From: Callaeas wilsoni
Taxonomy: Eukaryota > Chordata > Aves > Passeriformes > Callaeidae
Direction of reading: 5' to 3'
NCBI GenBank assembly: GCA_013398955.1
Contig: VWPU01018958.1
Span: forward strand, 1-64,000
Length of the DNA stretch: 64,000 nt
In this document: piece after piece, positions 47,721-61,500 of the stretch
Numbering within the stretch: position 1 is the first letter of the stretch
Layout: each line of letters opens with the position of its first letter
Program-made: the position numbers and the translations under genes
The notes under the pieces: model-generated
What the model was told of the DNA's origin: nothing
Databases searched by the model: none
The model's input: only the letters and a program-made list of their open reading frames with translations

Positions 47721-50700
47721 TCAAGTCAAACCAACAGCAGTGTCAATGGTCAGATAACCTGGCATGAAATTAGTCTGGCTCCATACAATTTCTTCTTGGC
47801 ATACTCACAAAGAATGTTTCTTATCAGTGTATTATTTACTAGGTAGTCATAAATTGTTTGTCTTCTATCACAGTGCAGTATCATTTTGTATATTGAAGTA
47901 GGCTGAGTTGTTTAATTTCTCCAATATCATCTCATTTCCTTTTTTCATGACTGGGTCATCCATCATCTTCAGGGGCATCAGCCATGCCCCTGCATCGCTC
48001 TGGAAGCTCAGCCTCCTCAGGCTCACGGTTCCTTTTCCTTCACTCATGGGGCACTTCTAGCCTGCACTGTGCTGAGAGTCACCTGACAGTCACCTATCTC
48101 GGCATTATCAGTTAGTCAGCCTCTCTTTCTACTTCTAAATAACTCTGGTGTATCTCACTAGTGCACCAACCACTTGTTGCTGGGGAAAACCCTTCATTCT
48201 CTTTCCTAGACCACCTCACATCATTGGGAGTAGCCCCTGGTAAATAACCACTTCGCTGTTCCCCTAAAAACCCATTTTTCTCTGATTTTTGTTGACCTCA
48301 GCAGTGGTCAGTCTGTTAAGACTGTAGGCTGGAGGTGTTCTTCCTTCCCTCTGTATTCACCCATTTCTCTGGCCAAATAGCTAAGTTGCCTTGCACAGGT
48401 ATATTTTCCTTTGCATGTTTTCTTACTTTGCTGAACACAGAGGGTTACTGATCTGTGACAAGGTCTCCTGGATATTGTCATAGTACACATAATGGTTAAT
48501 GACAGACTAAGAGTTAAGGAATCAGTCTACAAGGTAAAAAAAAAAAATTATTGTGGTAATGTTCTTAATATTTTACTTCTCATCATTTCATAGTAAAAGA
48601 AAAAACAATACAAATAAAATGCAAATTCAAAAGAGGTGTTGGTTAATTGTTCCACTGTGTGTTAAAAATACACTGCTAACCATAATACATCTTTCTTTCT
48701 TGAAAAAAAATATACTTTGAGTTCTGTCAGAATTCTTCTAGATTCCAATACCTAGTTGCTCTGAATAAAGCAGACTATCCTCCTAACATAGGACTTTATT
48801 AATCAGTTAAGTGAGCTATAACATGACATTTCAAAGCTTCTATAAAATTTAACAAAATCAGCTCCTAACAGTACTAAAATATCTCACTGAATCACACAAA
48901 TTTAGTAATATGCCTGGGAAGAAAAATGTTTTCTTACTCTTGTCCTTCTTATGGCATTTATGTTTAGTCTCGTTTCCTATCTATACTTTTGCTCCAAGAA
49001 TTATCGTGAAAGTCATTAAAGTAAACATTCCTTCTAAAATCTATCAATCACTGTTGATGTTTTTTCCATGTTTAATGGCACTTTGCAGTTCTAGAAACAC
49101 AATCTTTCCATCCTTTGCTAAATGTCAAAAATGGCACAAACTACTGTGCTTCACTGTTCTAAGTAAAATAGTTTTTTTCTTTTTTAAAAAGAGCACAAAT
49201 TCATCTCCCAGAAAGAGAGAAAATAAATGATGGCTGTGTATCCTTTCCAGTGTTGCAAAGATCAGAATACAATATTGGTAAGACTTGTTTCCAGCACAGC
49301 TGTGTCTCCTCTAACAGTCATTTAGACATAGAATGAATTTCCAAGTATTTACTATTGCAGGATATTCTAAATTCATTTATTTTGTGTTAAAAGCACAGCA
49401 AACAGAACTGAAACTATGATGGTAGCTTGAACACTTTATTTTCTGCAGTGGAACAGCGTTTTCATTCCTCAGTGTCCCTTCTCTGCTTTTCCGTGCTAAT
49501 GTTAAAAAGTAAAGCTGCTCATTTATTCCTCAAGATTTTTTTTATTCCCTAATAAGTCCTTTTAAAAAATTTAAAACCTATAATAACACTGTTCCGGTTT
49601 GGTTTAAAAAATATTATTATTTATGTGATCTAAGAAACAGTTGGATGAAATGTCTTTGTAGGCGTGTCAAACATTTTTCATGAAGCACTCCTCTGTTACT
49701 AAAATTTTACATCATTGGAATCAAAATGTTAATGGAAATGTATTCTCTTGATAGACTTAATTGAGAGTTTTCAAGCGTGCCCAAGGTTTCAGTCGCTCTC
49801 ATTCTTTAAATTTGTGGGGGTGTGTGGACAATGGCAGGTTTGCATTGGCCAATCCAAATTTCTCGATTACCCTTTGTGAAAAATGATCTCTCTTTATGGA
49901 AATCGAGAAGAATATTATTTGTGTAATTAAAAAATACTCAGCTGGAAAGATCCTTGAACACTTGAATTTATTACCCATCTCAGAGATTTGCATTTCAAAA
50001 GCAAATATATTCCAGAAGTTTTTGCTTTGTTTATTTTGATTTTATCTGAGAAATACATTCCTTTTTTCCTGGTAATAGAGTAGCATGGATTATAGTTTTT
50101 AAATTCCTATGTATAGAGCAATTGCAAATAGCATGCAAATTTCCTACAGAATGCAAGTGGCATTGTTGACAAATTATTTGAATTTACTGTCATGGCAGTA
50201 CTCAGAAGGCTTCTTTCAGCCTCCACAACAAATTAATGAGGAAAAATATGGAGTGCCTCTGACTCACTAGTATGGGGAATTTTTCAAAATTAGTTAAGGC
50301 AGCTCCTTGCTGGTTTTAGGACAGTGCTTTAGTCAGGATTTCCATTTTCAATCAAATATGTGTTTCTGAGTTCTACATACATGACTGATTATAGTCAGCT
50401 GCCTACGTTTGTAGTCCAAAGACTGAATCACCCTGAATCAGAAATAAACCCTGATCTAAGTTTCAATTCTTTGCATGGAAAGACTCTGGGATTCTCACTT
50501 CTGCTTCCCTGGGGGTGCCTGCCAGAAGACAACAGTTCTCATTCCCAGTCAGTGCTCCGTAGAAGGCATCAGGAGTGGCTGCAGTGAGTCATTCACCAGT
50601 GTCAGTACCGGGAACAGCAGTGAAAATTAACAACGCTGGTTATGCCTGTGCTCCTGCTGTGCCATACCTAGTCTGTTAGCTCCCCTGCCTGACTGCAGGT

Positions 50701-53700
50701 TTCCTGGTGAAATGCTAGTCTAGTCTGATTCTTCGTTTACGTTGTCTTTCCAGCAGAGGTGTTGAAACACAGGATTGCAGAACATTCCATGGCATGCGCT
50801 GAAGCAGCAACCACATTTCTGAAGGATGGGGCTTTTAGTAAAAGTAGAGACTGGAAATGTAAAAAGAGCTCTGCTGCTGCAAGCCAGACAGAGGTAATGG
50901 AAACCGTGTTATGCCTGTGTCTCCTTGATGAGCCATTCTTTTGATCTTTCTTCTGAGGCAGACTATTGGCAGTGATGGAATTGTTAGGAATTGAGAGCTA
51001 CATCCCCAGGCCAGCAGAAAAGGGCACCAGACACAAGATTCAAAAGTAGATCTTCCAGGCTCTTTGTAGCTCCTGCTACAGAGGGATTTTAGCTGTTATA
51101 CCTGGGGTCCCGTCTGTGGAACACTTCAGCTAGACAGTGATGGTTAGTACCCTTCCCACATCTCCTGAAACACAGGCCAGTCATTTGCAAATTCTCACCT
51201 TTTGTCAGTGTACTAAAATCTGTGTTACCTGAAGACATATAGGCATATGTGATTTTATCCTAAAAGTTACACATTTACACACAAAAAAATCAGAGTGTGT
51301 AAGTCACAGCCCTTAGAAAAGAAGACTTGAAAAATATTTGAAGCTGACCTGAGAATAAAAAAGGAAGCTCAACAGAGCTAACCTATTATGGTGGAATGAT
51401 GAAAACTTATTTTCCTGGGTTTTCTGAGCCTTTTGTAGGGACTGTGGCTTATTATCATGATCGCTAAGCAAATAATGGAGAAAAAACATCATTTTCTATA
51501 AAAAAGGACAAAATCTCACATTTCCCATTTTATTCGGCCCAAACTAAATAACAGTTTTGCTTGAAGTTTCAAAGAACCAAAATTCATATTTCTGGTGAAT
51601 TTTTGATCTGTGATTAATGTTGTGCAACCTTAGCAAATTTATTTTCAGCTAAAATTCACTTTCTGTTCTCCATCCAAATCCTTTGGTCATGAACTCAGTA
51701 TTCATCACAAGAGAAGTAATTTACAATGCTTTCTGCTCACAATAATGAATAAATTCTAAATCAATGTTCCATTTCAAAAAGGTAAAGGATTCATAATATT
51801 TTGTTTTAGCAGTGTCTTTGACCAGTCCACTCAGCAGCATTCCTCTCTTTTCCTAAATGTCACGCTGTTGAACAGCGTTATGGTCTCAGTTTCCCATGCT
51901 AAAATGAGAAGCTTAAAATCTTCCTTAATTTTTTCCATTCCTTTCTACTGCAAACAGGAAACATGTTTTGGATTGCTTGGGGAGCAATGTCAAGGACTTA
52001 GTGTTATCTGTCCATTTCAACATGCTCCTGTTCATCCTGAGAAGCAGGAAAATTTACAAGAACTGCACAATTTCAATAGGAAGATACCACTGCATACATA
52101 AACAGCAAGTGTGTGGGGCAAGTTTTTCGTTCTATTTGGCTATGTGAGCAATGATGGGCTCCCCGTTGCTGGAGATCGGATGTGTGCCACAGCTGACCCC
52201 TCTCCTTGTGGGCATTCCTCCCTTCCCACCTGGACTGTAGGCCAACTGGCACCTGTGGAGGTGCAAGTCTTGAAAGTAAACCATGCCAATGAAGAGGAGA
52301 GGAGAAGGTGATTTGGCTAAAAAGAGCTAGTTGAACTCTCTAGTGGGTAATCATTTGTGCTCCTCCTAGTTCTCCATGTGATAGAAATTACAGTTTTTTC
52401 CTTGAGAGTTCAGTCACCCTTGTGATTTGCAAGTAGAAGAAATTAAATCCATTGCCTTTGCCTCTGTCCCCTCTTCCATGTGTAATCTCACTAATGTCAT
52501 TTAGTATCAACATTTGCATCAGTTTAAGTAAGTTTGAAGTTTTAATGGGCTTCATAGCTCTCCTTTCTCTATAAGTGTTCTCATAGCAACATAGAATCAT
52601 GCAAATCTGTGCAAGTACTTTGTCAACAACCATTCAGTCTCCTGAAGTGTGTTAGCCGTTTCTAAATTTACATTTATTACAGTGCTATGGGCACTAAGGA
52701 TATCAAATTATTAATAAAATTGGTCTGAGGAATCTAGTTAAAAGGAAGCTTTTTTCTTCAGTTAGCTTTAGCACAAAAAAGAAAATACTTGTTTCTAGGC
52801 GTATCCAAGCTAAAGTGACCTGAAATCTGCCAATTTCCTTACTTATATATGTTCCTTTGCATATAAATATGTAATTGTAATTACAAGTCCCTCAGTCAGG
52901 CCTCTGTGCACAATTTTATCATTTGGTAGTAGAAATAAAAAGAAAGCAATATCAAAACAGAAATAAAAAATATCCTATAGCATGTAGCATTCACTGAACA
53001 CTCTTCCTAATTCATTGTCTGTCTCAGTAATCAGGTCTCCATCAAATCCTGAGGAAACATCTAAGGTGAAGTAGTGTATAGAAGACTATTGATTTCAGTT
53101 GTTTGATAAAAAGAATATACGGGAAAATGGGTAGGTTATTTTCTTGGTAGGTGAAGGACTAGATGTTACTGTGTAATCAGATTGCCCTAAAAACTGGAAC
53201 CCAGATCTTATGTCTCCTTAATGTGGGGATATGAAAAACCTGAATCAAGTTTTGTACTTAAATGCTATGCACAGAGTTTTTTCTGCTTTGTTTTGCTTCA
53301 TCACACATTGAAAATGCAAATATTTACTTTGAGATCTTAAGTGTGGAAGACGAAGGTCAAGTGCCCATCTAATGCCATGGTTCATATTTGAAAGCAAATT
53401 AGAGCTTAAGTGACTTGGTTATAACTTCAGCAGAAACTTGCTACATTTTGAGCGTCAAATTCTAACCTTTTATTAATTCTTCTATGATAATTTTTGAAAA
53501 GAACTGATTTTATCTCGAGATATTTAAAACTGTTGATAAGGACTAAAGAGAGGCGTTTTGAGAAGAACTGTTCCCTTCCTCTGCACACCTGCACCCCAAA
53601 GGTGCAGCTGGCATCTCCACAGGCTCACCATTGCTTTATGCACTAAGTGCTTCTGTCTAGCAAATAAGGGTTTGTGGTGACATGAAACTGTGAAAGCAAA

Positions 53701-55544
53701 ATGGTTGCAAGTATTCTTCTGAGAAAGCGATAAAAGGTCTGAGAGAGCAATTAAGGATCAATATGACAGTATTCTCTTGAAGCTGCACTTGCTGCCACTT
53801 TTAATACTAGTTACTACTATTACTGTAAGGTGATTGAGTTGCTACCTAACACAGAGAAATCCTGCCTTGAATTTCAAAGCTCTGACAGGAATCCAGGAGT
53901 CTGTGAGGGACAGTGCAGAAATTTAATTCATGATTAGCACCCTGAGTTGCCACTAGTTTAAAAGCTGGCTTAGGTTTAGTTAATATCAACAATGTGCATG
54001 TCTGCTAGTTAAGCAGTTATGTGTAACTGTAGTATTTACAATGCACGCAGAGAGGAGTGATGAAAAGGGACAGCTGAGCAGAATGCTGCTGTATGTGGAT
54101 GTTAAATATTTCCTATTTCTAAATTAAGCCATCTGTCATCTCTTCTATTTATCTATTAATTGGTGCTTAAAAGTCCTCATGTTGCATGTGCAAGGAGAGA
54201 ACAGCAGAGTAAATGTGATAAGAACCTAAAGTGCATAGCAGAAATGAAGAGTTCCGAAATATATAATAATAGCCCAATTCATGGTCAATGGTCCTGTTAA
54301 AATTTGTCTCCCATTGGTTTCAATTTAGGAAAACATGAAAGTGCAGGCCTAAATCTAACTCCCTTAAATTTGCTTTGCTTTGCTGATTGTGATAAGACTT
54401 CAATGCACACTCAGATTTACACATGTATTTATATGTTCTTGTGAATAAAATTTTCCTGAAAAGGACTATTAGTCACAGTATGTAGAATCTGGCTTTGTGA
54501 AACCAGAATCTATAATCCCAATCCATCCTTTCCTATAAATTATGCCAATTCATAAAAGACTTAATATTGGAGTGAGGAATGTTTGCATATGGACTTCTTT
54601 GTAGCCAGTGGTCGGTGAATTAACAAGGTAAGAAGAAGACTTGAGCTCACTTTTTGACTGCCAGAGTGGTTTGGCTGCTGCAACATGCAAATGGCTTTAT
54701 ACATCTGCTTTTACATTGATCAGTGTTTAGTCAACAAGGGGCTCTATCTCTATTCATGGCTGTTGTCACACTGTGAAGACACATCCACTTCCCCAGACTA
54801 CCTTTCCATCCGGGGCATAACTGCTTCGAATCAGTTGCACAGGGATGGATGCTGGCCTCAGAAGGAGTGAGCATGAAATCTGGGGCCTATTAGAATTTGC
54901 AGGCCTTCACTGACTTCATTGGATATAGGAAAATGACCATAGTGCAAAAAGGCCAAGGTCTAGGACTTCAGGATGGTCTGTCTATTCACAGCCTTCATAT
55001 CTGATACCTGATAGATAAACAAAGCGAAAGTTGCATTCTTAAAGATGGAACATTGCACCATACTTTTGGGCTGAAATAGCAGATATGCCAGTTATAGAGA
55101 GTTTGAAGTTGCCTTTGGCAGGGAGCATAGCGCAAAGGGCGGATGACATGACACAACATACAGTTACACCGCAGAGCCTGTCCTGCCACATGAACATCCA
55201 GAAAATCAAGCAGTTTCAGAGGGTTTCTGCTGTTTCAGAGTGCTGAGCAGATAGAGTGGCACAAACAGCACTCTCTTTGAAAGTGCCATGGTTGCCTGTC
55301 TTTAGCCTGTGGCTGAATGTGGGCAAAAAATTGCATTCCTGTTCCAGAGGCTTCCTCACCTATTCCCCTACTCCCAGGGGTCTTGCTTGACAGGGAACAG
55401 TCATGGCAGTGGAGCTGAGGTTTCATGGGAGAGCACTTACCATCTTCTCTCTGTAGAGCAAGGGATGAAGAAAAGCTGTTGTCTAGGCTGGCATACCCAC
55501 CAAACTATGAGGCATCCCAATGTTGTGCAGAGCCTGTGCAGCTC
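47721..55544. other. Non-coding AT-rich DNA
   Basis: About 7.8 kb with no supported exon and no recognised transposon. A conserved-looking stretch with octamer words is at 50090-50260. Homopolymer runs occur at 48537-48548 and elsewhere. The 55230-55544 part rises in GC towards the repeat that follows. Confidence 0.45.
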
Positions 55545-55800
55545 AGGAGCTCATTTGTTCCTAAGTTTGGACAGGCAGCCAAGGGTGGGAGCAGTGCTAT
55601 GGAACCTACAGGGACATGTCTGCTGTGCTCAGGCCTCTTCAGCTGCCCCACGGCTCTTGGAGCAGCAGGAGGCTCTGGCCCACTCTCCATTCAGTGCACA
55701 CAGAAATTCAACATGAGGGAACAATTTCCCTCTAGGAGCCTGCTCCTTCCTCTCTCACTGCTTAGCATGAACTTTTTACCCTGCTGTTTTTCACCACTCC
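55545..55800 (+). repeat. Unclassified dispersed repeat, copy B
   Basis: This block matches the reverse complement of 37390-37690 over its whole length at what looks like three quarters identity or more. It includes GGCTCTTGGAGCAGCAGGAG, CTGGCCCACTCTCCATTCAG and ACATGAGGGAACAATTTCCC. It lacks the long A/T run of copy A. The open frames of 135 and 155 codons over it are read through in two different phases and are not evidence for a gene. The repeat may extend further on either side into the GC-rich surround. Confidence 0.7.
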
Positions 55801-58386
55801 AGTGCCTGAGGCTGCTCCTTCTCTCCTGGCTGCCACAGAGGACAGCAGCTCACAGGATACTGAGTCCCTGGGGCACAGCAGGCTGCTGGTAGCTGCACTC
55901 CCCACTCCTGCTGTGGAGGATGAGGGGCAGAAAGTTGCCCTTTTGGAGCCCAACTCCATCTGCCCTTCACACCAGCTGGCTCTGGCAGGAGCACTGGGCC
56001 CCACCCATCCTGAACTGAGTCCTGGATAACCTGGGGTCTGTTCAGCAGTGGCTGCAAGCAACCAGTGGAGGAATGCTGTGTAGTCCATCAGACACTCAAG
56101 AATAGACCGGTTTCCTCTTCTCTCTGATAGAGAGCAGGGTCAAAGGAGCTGCATTTCCCCTTTTCTTTGCTTCAGCATGTTGTCTCCATGGTGCTGCAGG
56201 TATTCAGAAGGGTATGCACCAGGAAGCCATGCCGGAGCCTCACAGCTGAGGATGTGCTACAGAGGGAAGAGAAGAGGGGGAGAGAACATGGAGGTTGTGG
56301 TTGAAAGTCACCCAAACACACCTGGAAGCAGCTCTTAGCCTGCCTCAGTCCCCAGCAGATCTTCAAAGGTGGTGGAAATTACAACTTTCTGTGAATGTCC
56401 TTGGCCCTGGTGTTGGGAAAGCAGTAAGTGGTTTCCAGGAGAAAGAAGTTTGGCACGGTGCCAAGGGGAACTGCAGAATGCTTTGGTGGTGGCTCTGGGC
56501 CCACACCAAGCTGTTGTTCATCCTCACAGGTCAGTGCAGGAGAACAACAGAGGACAGGCAGTGGCTTTGAGTCCTCCACTGCTTGCTGCTGACCTCCAGG
56601 TGTTGTGACTGCTCCTTTAGTTAGCCCGTGGTGGTCAGGTTGTTTTGATGTCTTTAGTATGTTCTGTTTTTACTGTTTGGCTACGTTACTACATACAACG
56701 CTTACACTTGGACTTCTTCCCTAATTCTCTTCCCCTTATGATTTTAATATCTCTAACACTCATCTCTTCCCGTTCATAAGTTACAGGCATGTTCCTTTCC
56801 TCTTCCATCCAACTTCTCTTCTTTAATAAAGTTTTCTATTGGCTTTGACAGTTTTGCAATAAACATCTACAGTTAGAGAGGGAGCATCCTTGCTTTCAGA
56901 AGTCACAGATTTTTATCTCCAATTGTGCTAGAAGATCCCATTCTCAGCCTCTGGCCATACCTCCCCCTGTGCAGAGTGGGGTACTGGCTCCTGCAGAACC
57001 CATCAATCTGTGGAGCAAACTCACTGGTGCCACACAGTCTGCTCACCTGCCTCAGCAGGGCTTGAGCTTCCTGCTGCTGAGGCCATTCCTCCAGCCTCAG
57101 GCTCAGGGACACCCTGGGCTCTCCATGTAGCTGGAGAAGTAGATGGGTGCATCTGCTTTGAGGAGCTGAATCCTGCTCCTAGGACTCCAACTTGAAAGAA
57201 GTGTCCCTTCTGCTGCTTCCAGCTCTGCAGATGGTACACAATCCATTCATAGCTTCTGATTATACTGTCAGTAATATATGCATAACTGATAGAAAAATGG
57301 ATTCTGGAGGATGGTAGGTCTTATTATTCTTTGGATTTGTTTATAGTAAATACCTCTCTCATTCCTAGAATTATTGCTGTCATATTTAGTACTAAAATTA
57401 CAGACTAAGTAGTGCAGCAAAGTACTTCTATGACATTCAAAAATAACAGAGTACCAGACTCAAAAGACATGAGTCTAAATATACTGAGCTGCAATATGTT
57501 CCAGCAATTCAGTGCTTTAAATGTGCCTGTTGCAACTGAGTTGGGCTGTGATGGGAGTGGGAAAAGGATGAATGTTATAGCGGTGTGTGGTGAAAGATAG
57601 TCTTGTAGCCGAGGGGTTGATTGGACCTGTGAAGATGAAGACCTATTTCCCTGCTCTGCTACAGATTACAAGAGCAAACTCAGACAAAGCAATGTAAAAT
57701 ACCATTGACTTTAGTGGCCTAAGTTAGAAGGGCTAGTTCTGGAAAAAGGATGTAAGTGTTTTAAAGAATGAACAGCCAGATGCATTGCTTCTACTTCACC
57801 TATTTATTCCTGGGGCTGAGGGCTCTCATCCACTCCTTTTCCCTTGAAACCTCATCTTAACCTGCTGCTGAGACACTTCTCTTCCTTTTTTCAGGGGTGT
57901 TTGGGTGCTGGGAAAGAGGTCTTAAGAGGCAGGATGTTTTCAAAATAGAAGCCTTAGTGCTGAACTTGAAGGCACAGATCAATAGCTGTTGAAAACTCAG
58001 CTTACAGCCATATTTTGCTGCTATTAGCCCTCTCCACAGATTCCCACTAAGTCCCCCAGAGTGTCAAAAGAAGGATAATGTACTAAGCAAATCTCATTTT
58101 AGTTCTTTTACATCATTCCACTGTCTGCTCCAATACTCTTCTAGGAAGTAGGCTAAGTCATATTAACCTGGACTTTTTTTGGAAACCAACCTCAAAGAAA
58201 ATGTTTGCAGGTCTGGCACAAGGAAATGTTTGTAACACTGTTAGCAATTACTTTTTATGAGATTATTCTCTGAAATAGGTGACTCAGACCTTGTGTTGGC
58301 TGTAGTTCTGGGACAAGACATGAATTCTAATTTCTTATGAGTTAGCCTGAACTCATGAATGCAAGAAAACTCTTGTCTGGCGGAGT
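55801..58386. other. GC-richer block then non-coding DNA
   Basis: The 55801-57240 part is clearly richer in G+C than its surroundings and full of CTGCTG, CAGCAGG and CCAGCCTC words, suggesting more repeat material of unknown family. It has overlapping open frames on both strands, which is typical of GC-rich non-coding DNA. AATAAA occurs at about 56825 and 56860. From 57240 on the sequence is ordinary AT-rich DNA. Confidence 0.4.
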
Positions 58387-58579
58387 CACAAACACACACA
58401 CTCACACTCACATACACACACACACACACACACATGCACACACACACGCACGCACACGCGCACGCACGCACACACACACACACGCGCACGCCCTCCCGCA
58501 CACACACACACCCACTCACACGCACACACACACACACACTCACACACGCATGCACATGCGCACGCACGCACACACACTC
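58387..58579. repeat. (CA)n microsatellite with CG interruptions
   Basis: Almost pure alternating purine-pyrimidine DNA: (CA)n broken by CG, TG and CT units such as CACGCGCACGC. The period is two. Frames through it give threonine-histidine or cysteine-valine repeats and are artefacts. Alternating CA/CG DNA of this length can adopt Z-form. Confidence 0.97.
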
Positions 58580-61500
58580 TTAGGAGCTGGTCTTCCAGAG
58601 GTCAAAAAGTCCCTTTAACTGTGTTCACAGGCATTGTCAGGCAGGGCTCTCCCTCTGTAAACCATTCTTTCTTTCTCTGAGTGTTCGGAGAGAGTTAGTC
58701 CTTCTGTCAAATGTATGTCAACTAACTGAACTTATTCTGTTACTGTGTCTCAGTATGAAATCGTCTGTGAAGGCTATGATTTCTTTTTCAAAATGAGATC
58801 TGCCACATTTCCATTTTCTGTATATCTTTTGATTACAAATTAAAGGAAGTTTGGGAAAATAATCTAAGCAAATTTGTCAGTTTTGTAGCTTGAAGGAATT
58901 CTATGCACACAAAGACAGATAAAAGCTGTAACTAAACATTTAATTTCATTCCATGTAGCCTCTCCGTCCTTCAAGCCTCCCAAGGCAGCAGAGTAAATGC
59001 AAAGGCAGTGTGGATAACACTGTTCCAAGCAGCTGTGAAATGAGTCCACTGTGTATAGTACTAAACAATTCAGATGACCAGAACTGAATATTCCTGTTAA
59101 ACAAGTTGTGTTGCAAGCATCTAGTGGGCTGTGAGCTGTGGTTGTTTTATCATGCTCTTTTCTTCATTTTTTCCACTTGTGTAACCTGAGTCCTGTGTGT
59201 GCCTTGGCACTCTCTTGAACAAGGTGCTGTACCAGTTTGCATTGCAGTTATTATGGTGAGGCTGTGGCCCTAATTTTGAGACCCCATGTCACTAAAGTAG
59301 TGAAGATTAATAAGCCAGTAGTATTCCTGTCCTGCTCCTGTTTCTTTCCTTCCTGAAGCAAAAGCAGTCATGAGCTAAATGTCTTTATCATTTGGGCAGA
59401 TAACAACTTGGAAATATAATAGAATGATAAACTATATCAAAAAATAAAGCAATTAATTTAATTTATGTTCTTTGATTATTTTTCTGTTCTGTGGGTACAT
59501 TGGGCTGGTAAAATCAGAAAGGTGGAGTCTGTCGTTGGGGATAAGGCAGGTTCTATTTCATTTTGCTTTATTTTCAAATATTTCAAGATTCTCAAGGGAT
59601 TGCTATTTCCATTCTTATTGTGCATCTTTCTGAGGGTACAATAAGATGACTGGGGAAGAAAAGTGAGCCTTAGAGGCAGCTAAAAATTTGAATGCCTCCT
59701 TCCGTTCACTGTTTACCTTACCTTGATGGGCAAGTCCAGCTATCCAGGTCTTTGCCTGGGAGGAACAGCCCCATAGACCCTGCAAAAGCCCAGGGGCAAG
59801 GATGGGTGAAGGAGGCAGTCCTGCTGGTCGTAGGCTAGAGTGGAAAAGAATGACGCAAAGAGCTGTTTGACCAAAGAAGAGTTTGTGTAAAATGACCTTC
59901 CCATGTAATGAGATACAAATATTTCACTGGCTGCTTTTATCCCTCCGAGTAGTACTTCTAAGAATTAAACAACTCCTCCATTTTTCAAAGATGGCTCTAC
60001 AGGTGGACACGTCAGGCACGAGTCCAGTATTTTCCTAATTAGATGAGTAGTAGCCAAGACTGCATGAAATTGGTGGATGTGTGATCATGTAGTTTATGCA
60101 CAAAAATATACCATCACTTTTTCTGGAAATGCTTAGGCTTTTTAAAATTTTTTTTATGATTTCATGGGATTCTGAGTAGTTATCCACCTCACATGATTAG
60201 TCCAACAACAGATTAATTATTGCCTGCCAAGACAACACAAAAACACTACATTGGCATGCTTAGGAACACTCTGGATATCCATGTACAAAATCTTGTACTT
60301 CTTTGGGCCCTCTTATTTCTCATGCTTTCCCTTTTTAGATTTTGCTTATGGATATAATTATTAAAATTGGCTCTGAAAAACTAGCAGGAGATTAGCTGCA
60401 TATTTGAATGGTTTTATTCAATGAAGATCAATTTACTAATTTTTAAATTAATTTTCTTTAGTGCTTCCAACCATTTGGAGAGGATCCATTATTATAAATG
60501 ATTTCATCAAAGTACTGTATTATGAATGCCATATTTAATTAGCAAAGATATCAGGTAAACTGTTATAATATTTCATTATAATTATAAATCTACAAATAGT
60601 TATATTAAAACTAGGAAGTCAGTAATCAGTACAGTGCTGCAGCAATCTGCGATGTGTATCTGTTCTTAAAAAAGATGTAATTTGAATTAATTTATGGTTT
60701 CAGGTTCTCAGATGACATAGATTAGTGAGGAACTGCAGGAGATTGGACCAACAAAAAATTTTGCTGATAATATGTTAAGGATTAAAATATTGGGAAAAAA
60801 AGAAATGAAAACATGCTTCTTTCAAACTAAATTTAAATTTAATTTAATTTCACCAATAGTAATTAATAATGACCATGTCATGGTGACAAAGATTTAAACT
60901 AAGAAGTAGTACTAACCACAGTTCAGAAATGGTTGATACTTTGAAATAGGTGAAACCCACAACTAAAAAAACCCACTCCAACTAACTTCCGCAATCTCCA
61001 CAACTCTTCATGTTCATAATATTAAATAGATAGAAAAGTGCTTGCAGATTTGAGGCCTAAAAATGCTCTTGGCTAAACTCTATTCATCCTTTACAGATTT
61101 CATGGAACTACTACTGGGTTCTGCTTCACTGAGTAAAGATTGGGCCTTGTCACACAGTCTTCTTTGTCAGAGTACAAAGTGATATTATGAACAACTACTT
61201 GGAAATAATCATAACGCAAAAGCCAGACTAGGACTTCATTATAGAATTTGTTCTCTTCAAAGGAGAAGCCCAGCATATTCCTGGAAAACTGATATGACCG
61301 GAGGTTTTACCTCCCAGGCTCTCAGTTGGGGCACAGGTTAGTGTATGAGTTCAAGAACTCAGAAACAGAGATGATGTTACACACCACAAGTCAGTCCCAC
61401 GTGCAAGTGCGCGAGTACGAGTTTTCTGTTACAGTCTGTTCAGCCAGGAAGTGCTGCTGTTTAGTAGCATAACATACGTTCTCTTGTTTACATCGAAACA

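Noticed and set aside
55309..55892. Frames of 135 and 155 codons
   Set aside because: They run over a dispersed repeat in two phases and share similarity with copy A only as DNA.
58241..58618. Threonine-histidine and cysteine-valine repeat proteins
   Set aside because: Direct translation of the CA/CG microsatellite.
59725..59850. Short CR1-like stretch (CCTGGGAGGAACAGCCCCAT region)
   Set aside because: Resembles CR1 ORF2 wording for about 30 bases only; too short to call as an element.
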